Below are positions 6,731-10,288 of a stretch of DNA of 10,288 nt, one piece after another; positions within the stretch are counted from its first letter, which is position 1; every line of letters starts with the position of its first letter. Location of the stretch: contig CACYDZ010000165.1 of NCBI GenBank assembly GCA_902773265.1, positions 1 to 10,288 on the forward strand, written 5' to 3'. Source of the stretch: an uncultured Ruminococcus sp. (GTDB lineage: Bacteria > Bacillota > Clostridia > Oscillospirales > Acutalibacteraceae). The notes beneath the pieces were generated by a model. That model did no database searches. It was not told the DNA's origin and saw nothing but the letters and a program-made list of their open reading frames with translations. The translations under genes were made by a program, and so were the position numbers.

Positions 6731-7177
6731 ATGAGTACAAAAAGAAAAACACGCAGGCGATGGTATGTTTTCAGCATATGTGCATTGATAGTATTCGCAT
6801 TTTACAGTATTCAATATCTCAGGGCGAGAACTATCATACATAAAGGTGTAGAAACTAAAGCGATAGTGCTGGCGGTCAGAAGTGGCACAAAAGGAGAAGC
6901 ACTCTATACAGATTACAGCGGAGGAGTTCATGAGATATCGGGTTACATTGGAAAAGAGCGGGAAGTAGGAGAAATGATACCGCTTTACTATATGGGACAG
7001 AAACCGGATATCTGTGTTGTTCCTGACGATACATTGCTGTTCAAAACAGAAGTTTCAGGGACAGTAACGGCACTGTTGACAGGATATTCCATCTATGTTA
7101 CTATTCTCTATATCAAAAAGAAGAAAAAAGACAATTATTCCAAAACAGAAAAAGAAGATAACGGTGATAAGTCATAA
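6731..7177 (+). CDS. Small two-helix membrane protein, DUF3592-like
   Basis: The product is 148 residues. A basic N-terminus (KRKTRRR) precedes a membrane helix at about 11-29. An exposed domain (about 33-102) follows, with the pattern KGVETKAIVLAV, a Gly-rich turn, YTDYSGGVHEISGYIG, a GEMIPLYY strand and KPDICVV. A second helix lies at about 108-128, with a very basic and charged tail. This order (Thr-x-Ala-x-Val, Tyr-x-x-x-(D)-G, then G-x-x-I-x-(L/V)-Y-Y and Pro-Asp) resembles DUF3592 domains. Function is unknown, and the assignment is from pattern, not search. It follows whiA after 19 bases, with a weak ribosome site (AAGTGA, 6721-6726). It likely ends the whiA transcript: the terminator's 5' arm lies in its last codons. 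Confidence 0.75.
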   Translation: MSTKRKTRRRWYVFSICALIVFAFYSIQYLRARTIIHKGVETKAIVLAVRSGTKGEALYTDYSGGVHEISGYIGKEREVGEMIPLYYMGQKPDICVVPDDTLLFKTEVSGTVTALLTGYSIYVTILYIKKKKKDNYSKTEKEDNGDKS

Positions 7178-7206
7178 TGGTTTATTACCGTTATTTTATT
7201 TTTTTC
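7158..7206 (+). terminator. Intrinsic terminator overlapping the 3' end of a CDS
   Basis: ATAACGGTGATAAG (7158-7171) pairs with TTTATTACCGTTAT (7181-7194) over 14 positions, two of them G-U. The loop is 9 bases and carries the stop codon. A T-rich tract (7194-7206) follows. It ends the whiA-DUF3592 unit. Confidence 0.85.
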
Positions 7207-7273
7207 CTTAGCATTATTTTTAATTTTATAAGGATTTTTTTGATTTTTTATCTTTTTATTATGCCATTATATA

Positions 7274-7302
7274 TTGAATATTTTGTCAGATTAGTGTAAA
7301 AT
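7274..7302 (+). promoter_or_regulatory. Sigma-A-type promoter for the XRE gene
   Basis: TTGAAT (7274-7279) and TAAAAT (7297-7302) are separated by 17 bases. The start would be near 7309, about 49 bases before the ATG. The region before it (7207-7270) is T-rich with no gene. Confidence 0.6.
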
Positions 7303-7330
7303 AATGTAGGGTTGGTCATGTCATTTTACA
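7295..7330. promoter_or_regulatory. Inverted repeat over the XRE gene -10 box
   Basis: TGTAAAAT (7295-7302) and ATTTTACA (7323-7330) are a perfect 8-bp inverted repeat separated by 20 bases. Extra ATG/CAT matches lie just inside. The left arm covers the -10 box. This placement would suit autorepression by the encoded HTH protein, which is inferred and not shown. A leader hairpin is less likely because the left arm would mostly precede the transcript start. Confidence 0.4.
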
Positions 7331-7357
7331 GTTATGATAATAAGGGGGAATAAACGC

Positions 7358-7618
7358 ATGAAAAACAATAAGATTTCTTCGGGAGAATGTAACATTGTCG
7401 GAAAAAAACTAGGCATTATCAGAAAACGCAAAGGAATTAATCAGCAGACCTTATCTGTTGCTTTGCTGGAAAAAGGAATACGGCTTTCCACTTCATCTAT
7501 CTCCAAAATAGAAAATTGTACTCGAAAAGTTTCTGACATTGAATTGCTGGCAATTTCGCAGATTTTAGGTGTTAGTGTAGATGACTTACTTAATCATGAT
7601 AATGAAGAAATGAAATGA
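7358..7618 (+). CDS. Small XRE-family HTH regulator
   Basis: From the ATG at 7358 the product is 86 residues and is almost entirely one Cro/C1-type helix-turn-helix domain (about 17-77). It runs LGIIRKRKGINQQTLS, a longer-than-usual inter-helix segment (VALLEKGIRLSTSS), ISKIENCTRKVSDIELLAISQILGVSVDDLL. The SxISKIEN recognition helix is typical. There is no sensing or dimerisation domain beyond the fold. AAGGGGG (about 7342-7348) is well spaced for 7358. An in-frame ATG at 7334 lies before that site and is disfavoured. The gene has its own promoter and terminator and so stands alone. Its likely target is its own promoter inverted repeat, or the neighbouring MscS gene; neither is demonstrated. 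Confidence 0.88.
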   Translation: MKNNKISSGECNIVGKKLGIIRKRKGINQQTLSVALLEKGIRLSTSSISKIENCTRKVSDIELLAISQILGVSVDDLLNHDNEEMK

Positions 7619-7641
7619 CAATAAAACCCTGACCTGAAAAT

Positions 7642-7673
7642 ACTTCCTGTCCATATGACAGGGAGTGTTTTTT
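7642..7673 (+). terminator. Intrinsic terminator after the XRE gene
   Basis: ACTTCCTGTC (7642-7651) pairs with GACAGGGAGT (7657-7666) over 10 positions with one G-U. The loop is CATAT, and a run of six T follows (7668-7673). Confidence 0.85.
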
Positions 7674-7722
7674 ATAAAGCAGAATTTTCAGAAGAAGTCG
7701 TGCATAAACTTTCAAAAAAGAA

Positions 7723-7751
7723 TTGACTAAAATATTTAAAATCGTTACAAT
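7723..7751 (+). promoter_or_regulatory. Sigma-A-type promoter for the MscS-family gene
   Basis: TTGACT (7723-7728) and TACAAT (7746-7751) are 17 bases apart, each one base from consensus. The start would be near 7758, about 33 bases before the ATG. Confidence 0.75.
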
Positions 7752-7790
7752 ACAACTGACCAACAGTGTTAAGAAACGGAGGAATTTTTG

Positions 7791-8594
7791 ATGAATATGA
7801 AAATGATTGATGATTTGGTCAAGCAAATGACAATTTCAAAAGTAGCCATATGTCTGGCAATCATAGTTATCGCCATCTGTGTCAACCGTATATTGAAAGT
7901 GGCGTTCCGAAAACTCAGAACAAAATCCGATTTTAGCGAAAACAGTCCTCTTAAAGCGACTGCGGTAGTCATTTACAATACATTACGAATTGCGGTCAGT
8001 ATAGTAGCGGTACTGTTCATTTTACAGACTTTCGGTGTCAATGTAACTTCATTTGTTGCAGGACTTGGACTGTTTTCCGCTATTATTGCGTTGGCGTTGC
8101 AGGATGTCTTGAAAGATGTCTTTTCGGGAATGGTGATTTTACTGGACAACTATTACCGTATAGATGATGCGGTAGAGTATAACGGCAGGGACGGTATAGT
8201 AATATCGTTCAATGTCAGAACGACCAAAATTCAATATATTGACGATAATTCGGTGATGTCGGTATCCAACAGAAACATTTCCCAGATACGGAAACTTACA
8301 CGCCTTGTGGATATTGATTTACCGCTTTCGTATGAAGAAGACCCCCGAAAAGTCTACAAAGTACTTGGAGAGATGTGTGAACGGGCAAAAAAACTGGAAA
8401 ATGTAGAGGACTGTCAGTTTAAAGGAACGCAGAATTTTGAAGACAGTGCGATTACTTACAAAATCCGGTTTTTCTGTCCGCCACAGAAAAGACCGGATAC
8501 ACGGCGTGCCATGATAAAATTAATTCAGGACACTTTGCTGGAAGAAAATATCACCATACCCTATCAGCAAATTGACATTCACACAAAATCGTGA
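7791..8594 (+). CDS. MscS-family mechanosensitive channel
   Basis: Small-conductance channels of this family open under membrane tension and release solutes after hypo-osmotic shock. The product is 267 residues, near the size of minimal MscS proteins. Three membrane helices are visible: about 16-35, 62-81, and the pore-lining TM3 at about 85-117. TM3 has the typical Gly/Ala-rich pattern (FVAGLGLFSAIIALALQDVLKD) ending in FSGMVILLDN. A beta domain follows (YRIDDAVEYNGRDGIVISFNVRTTKI), then an alpha/beta C-terminal domain. The usual Pro-Asn after this domain (IPN) reads VSN here, a conservative oddity. GGAGGAA (7778-7784) is 6 bases before the ATG at 7791. A TTG at 7788 is also in frame but less likely. 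It has its own promoter. Only a weak all-A/U hairpin (8600-8629) follows, so readthrough toward the EctB gene is possible. Confidence 0.93.
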   Translation: MNMKMIDDLVKQMTISKVAICLAIIVIAICVNRILKVAFRKLRTKSDFSENSPLKATAVVIYNTLRIAVSIVAVLFILQTFGVNVTSFVAGLGLFSAIIALALQDVLKDVFSGMVILLDNYYRIDDAVEYNGRDGIVISFNVRTTKIQYIDDNSVMSVSNRNISQIRKLTRLVDIDLPLSYEEDPRKVYKVLGEMCERAKKLENVEDCQFKGTQNFEDSAITYKIRFFCPPQKRPDTRRAMIKLIQDTLLEENITIPYQQIDIHTKS

Positions 8595-8670
8595 TTATGT
8601 ATAAATATGCAATGAAAATTTTATTTATAAGTGCTGTTTTTGTATTAATCGTTATATTATGAAGGATAGC

Positions 8671-8699
8671 TTGACAAATGGTCTGATTAGGGGTAAAAT
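8671..8699 (+). promoter_or_regulatory. ectB: Near-consensus promoter for the ectB-like gene
   Basis: TTGACA (8671-8676) and TAAAAT (8694-8699) are 17 bases apart, the best promoter in the window. The start would be near 8706, giving a leader of about 70 bases. In that leader CTGTTCAG (8704-8711) can pair with CTGAAACAG (8743-8751) with one bulge. Confidence 0.75.
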
Positions 8700-8776
8700 C
8701 ATTCTGTTCAGATTATAGAGTATGTTCTTATGCCTGTTATAACTGAAACAGTGTGAAAAGAGAGGTTAAGAAGAGA

Positions 8777-10045
8777 TTGGATACGCAGATTTTTGAAACC
8801 TATGAATCAGAAGTTCGTTCGTACTGCCGTCGTTTTCCCACAGTATTTTCTAAGGCAAAGGGGTCGAAGTTGTTTGATGAACTCGGCAATGAATATATAG
8901 ATTTTTTCTGTGGAGCAGGTGCAGTCAATTACGGACACAACAATAATTATATCAAACCGAAATTAATTGATTATATGATGAGTGACGGTATCATGCACTC
9001 TCTTGATATGTATACCACTCCGAAGCGTGAATTTATTGCATTTATGGAAGAAAAGATTTTACAGCCCAGAGGATTGGAAGGGTATAAAATCATGTTTCCG
9101 GGTCCCACAGGGACAAACGCAGTAGAAGCAGCTTTGAAACTGGCGAGAAAAGTCAAGGGAAGAAGCAATGTTTTTGCCTTGACAGGTTGTTTTCACGGTA
9201 TGACATTGGGAGCATTGTCATTAACTACCGATAAGACCGCCAGAAAAGGTGCAGGGGTAAAACTTCACGATGTTACACATATTCCCGCACCGTACAATTA
9301 TCCTGAATTTGATACCGTACAGTATATGCAGGATTTACTTGATGACGACCATTCCGCAACGGATAAGCCTTGTGCATTGATTATTGAAACCGTACAGGCG
9401 GAGGGCGGTATATGGGTATTTGAAAACGAATACTTGCAGAAAGTCAGAAAATTCTGTGATGATAATGATATCTTACTGATTATTGACGATATACAGGTAG
9501 GCTGTGCAAGAACGGGAACTTATTTTTCGTTTGAGAGAGCAGGAATACAGCCTGATATATTTGTTATGTCAAAGTCGATAGGCGGTTACGGACTACCCTT
9601 TGCCCTGACGATTTTCAGAAGTGAACTGGATAAGTGGCTTCCCGGAGAACATAACGGTACATTCAGAGGCAATCAGCTTGCGATGGTGGCGGCTAAAGCA
9701 GGTCTGGAATTTATGCTGAAGGAAAATGTTGAACAGCAGGCAAAAGACAAGGGCGAAATTATCAGAACCTATATCGAAAACGAGATTTTACCGCTAGACA
9801 GCCGTTTAAAAGGCAGAGGTATCGGTATGATATGGGGGATAGAATTTGCCGATATTCCCGTGCAGGGAATGAGTAAAAAAGTTACGGAAAAAGCCTTTAA
9901 CAGAAAACTGATTGTAGAATGTGCAGGTCGAAAGGATTCCGTAGTGAAAATCATGCCGCCGTTGGTAATTGAACAGGAAGTATTGATGGAAGGTCTGTCA
10001 AAACTCAAAAAGGCAATAGAAGAGTGTCTTAAAGAGTTCGCCTGA
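8777..10045 (+). CDS. ectB: Diaminobutyrate--2-oxoglutarate transaminase (EctB type)
   Basis: This is a class III PLP aminotransferase. EctB converts L-aspartate semialdehyde to L-2,4-diaminobutyrate using glutamate, the first step of ectoine synthesis. From the TTG at 8777 the product is 422 residues and begins LDTQIFETYESEVRSYCRRF, in register with known EctB proteins (I recall MQTQILERMESDVR in Halomonas). The GTG at 8753 is an alternative (430 residues) but has no ribosome site. AGAGAGG (8759-8765) precedes the TTG, somewhat far. In the 422 numbering, motifs are GAGAVNYGHNN, GPTGTNAVEAALKLAR (109-124), FHGMTLGALSLT, IIDDIQVGCARTGTYF with the cofactor Asp (237), MSKSIGGYGLPFA with PLP Lys266, and HNGTFRGNQLA (292-302). 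It is a complete enzyme. Neither ectA nor ectC lies beside it, so ectoine is not assured; diaminobutyrate for another product is possible. It has its own promoter and terminator. Confidence 0.92.
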   Translation: MDTQIFETYESEVRSYCRRFPTVFSKAKGSKLFDELGNEYIDFFCGAGAVNYGHNNNYIKPKLIDYMMSDGIMHSLDMYTTPKREFIAFMEEKILQPRGLEGYKIMFPGPTGTNAVEAALKLARKVKGRSNVFALTGCFHGMTLGALSLTTDKTARKGAGVKLHDVTHIPAPYNYPEFDTVQYMQDLLDDDHSATDKPCALIIETVQAEGGIWVFENEYLQKVRKFCDDNDILLIIDDIQVGCARTGTYFSFERAGIQPDIFVMSKSIGGYGLPFALTIFRSELDKWLPGEHNGTFRGNQLAMVAAKAGLEFMLKENVEQQAKDKGEIIRTYIENEILPLDSRLKGRGIGMIWGIEFADIPVQGMSKKVTEKAFNRKLIVECAGRKDSVVKIMPPLVIEQEVLMEGLSKLKKAIEECLKEFA

Positions 10046-10066
10046 CAGCGAATGATAAGCAGTGAC

Positions 10067-10106
10067 AAGGCAAAGGCTTTATATCCGACAAACCTTTGCC
10101 TTTTTT
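10067..10106 (+). terminator. Intrinsic terminator after the ectB-like gene
   Basis: AAGGCAAAGG (10067-10076) pairs perfectly with CCTTTGCCTT (10093-10102) around a 16-base loop. A T-run (10101-10106) overlaps the stem end. Confidence 0.85.
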
Positions 10107-10206
10107 ACTAAGTTATAGTTTTCCAAAAAGGAAATTCAGGGGTTTTGTAGTTGTAATCATATAGACTTGGGCGACACCTTTAGTTTTGCTGAGTGTTGGC
10201 GGTGAC

Positions 10207-10288
10207 AATTAAAAGTTTTTGTCAACTTTTTTCAAAAAGTTGGCAGGGTTAAGGGGCGGCAGCCCCTTAGCAGGATTTTAAAGGGCGG
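10207..10288. repeat. Multi-hairpin intergenic repeat, copy C (cut by window end)
   Basis: It starts AATTAAAAGTTTTTGTC, as copy A does. It has the CAACTTTTT/AAAAAGTTG hairpin (about 10223-10242), the TAAGGGGC/GCCCCTTA hairpin (about 10249-10268), and the opening AAAGGGCGG of the third hairpin at the window edge. It has the same orientation as copy A. The 10107-10206 stretch before it holds only a weak hairpin (10120-10134) and no gene. Confidence 0.8.

Noticed and set aside
8600..8629. Terminator after the MscS-family gene
   Set aside because: The 7-bp stem is all A/U and has no T-run after it.
8706..8776. Riboswitch in the ectB-like leader
   Set aside because: At about 70 bases with one weak helix, it shows no motif of a known class.

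Overview
This looks like a chromosomal window from a low-GC Gram-positive anaerobe, most likely a Clostridia member of the Ruminococcus/Oscillospiraceae type. The reasons are the A+T-rich coding sequence, the sigma-A-like promoters, the strong Shine-Dalgarno sites, the hprK-murB-rapZ-whiA gene order, and the many multi-hairpin intergenic repeats. The lineage is inferred from family order and style, not from a search. All credible genes are on the + strand.

Positions 1-5459: a multi-hairpin repeat (1-140) precedes a monocistronic-looking four-helix membrane protein of unknown function (225-1181). A new promoter then starts an operon: hprK (HPr kinase/phosphorylase), a very acidic DUF4261-like protein, murB (peptidoglycan precursor reductase) and rapZ (nucleotide-binding regulator of cell-wall amino-sugar supply). 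A degenerate hairpin repeat separates the second and third genes.

Positions 5460-5796: about 340 bases without a gene. They hold two hairpin-repeat copies in opposite orientation and a 26-base tandem duplication. In many Firmicutes yvcK lies between rapZ and whiA; no yvcK is present here.

Positions 5797-7206: whiA and a small two-helix DUF3592-like membrane protein. They end in a strong intrinsic terminator whose 5' arm lies inside the last codons.

Positions 7207-10106: three single-gene units, each with its own readable promoter. They are a small XRE-type regulator with an inverted repeat on its -10 box, an MscS-family mechanosensitive channel, and a diaminobutyrate aminotransferase of the EctB type. 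No ectA or ectC is beside the last. The XRE and EctB genes end in clear terminators. The window closes with another copy of the hairpin repeat (10207-10288), in the same orientation as the first.

Themes: carbon-state sensing (HprK), cell-wall synthesis control (MurB, RapZ, WhiA) and possibly osmotic response (MscS, EctB). I see no phage, CRISPR, insertion sequence, tRNA or rRNA. No wholly new system is evident. The least explained items are the hairpin-repeat family, the acidic DUF4261-like protein inside the hprK operon, and the orphan EctB.
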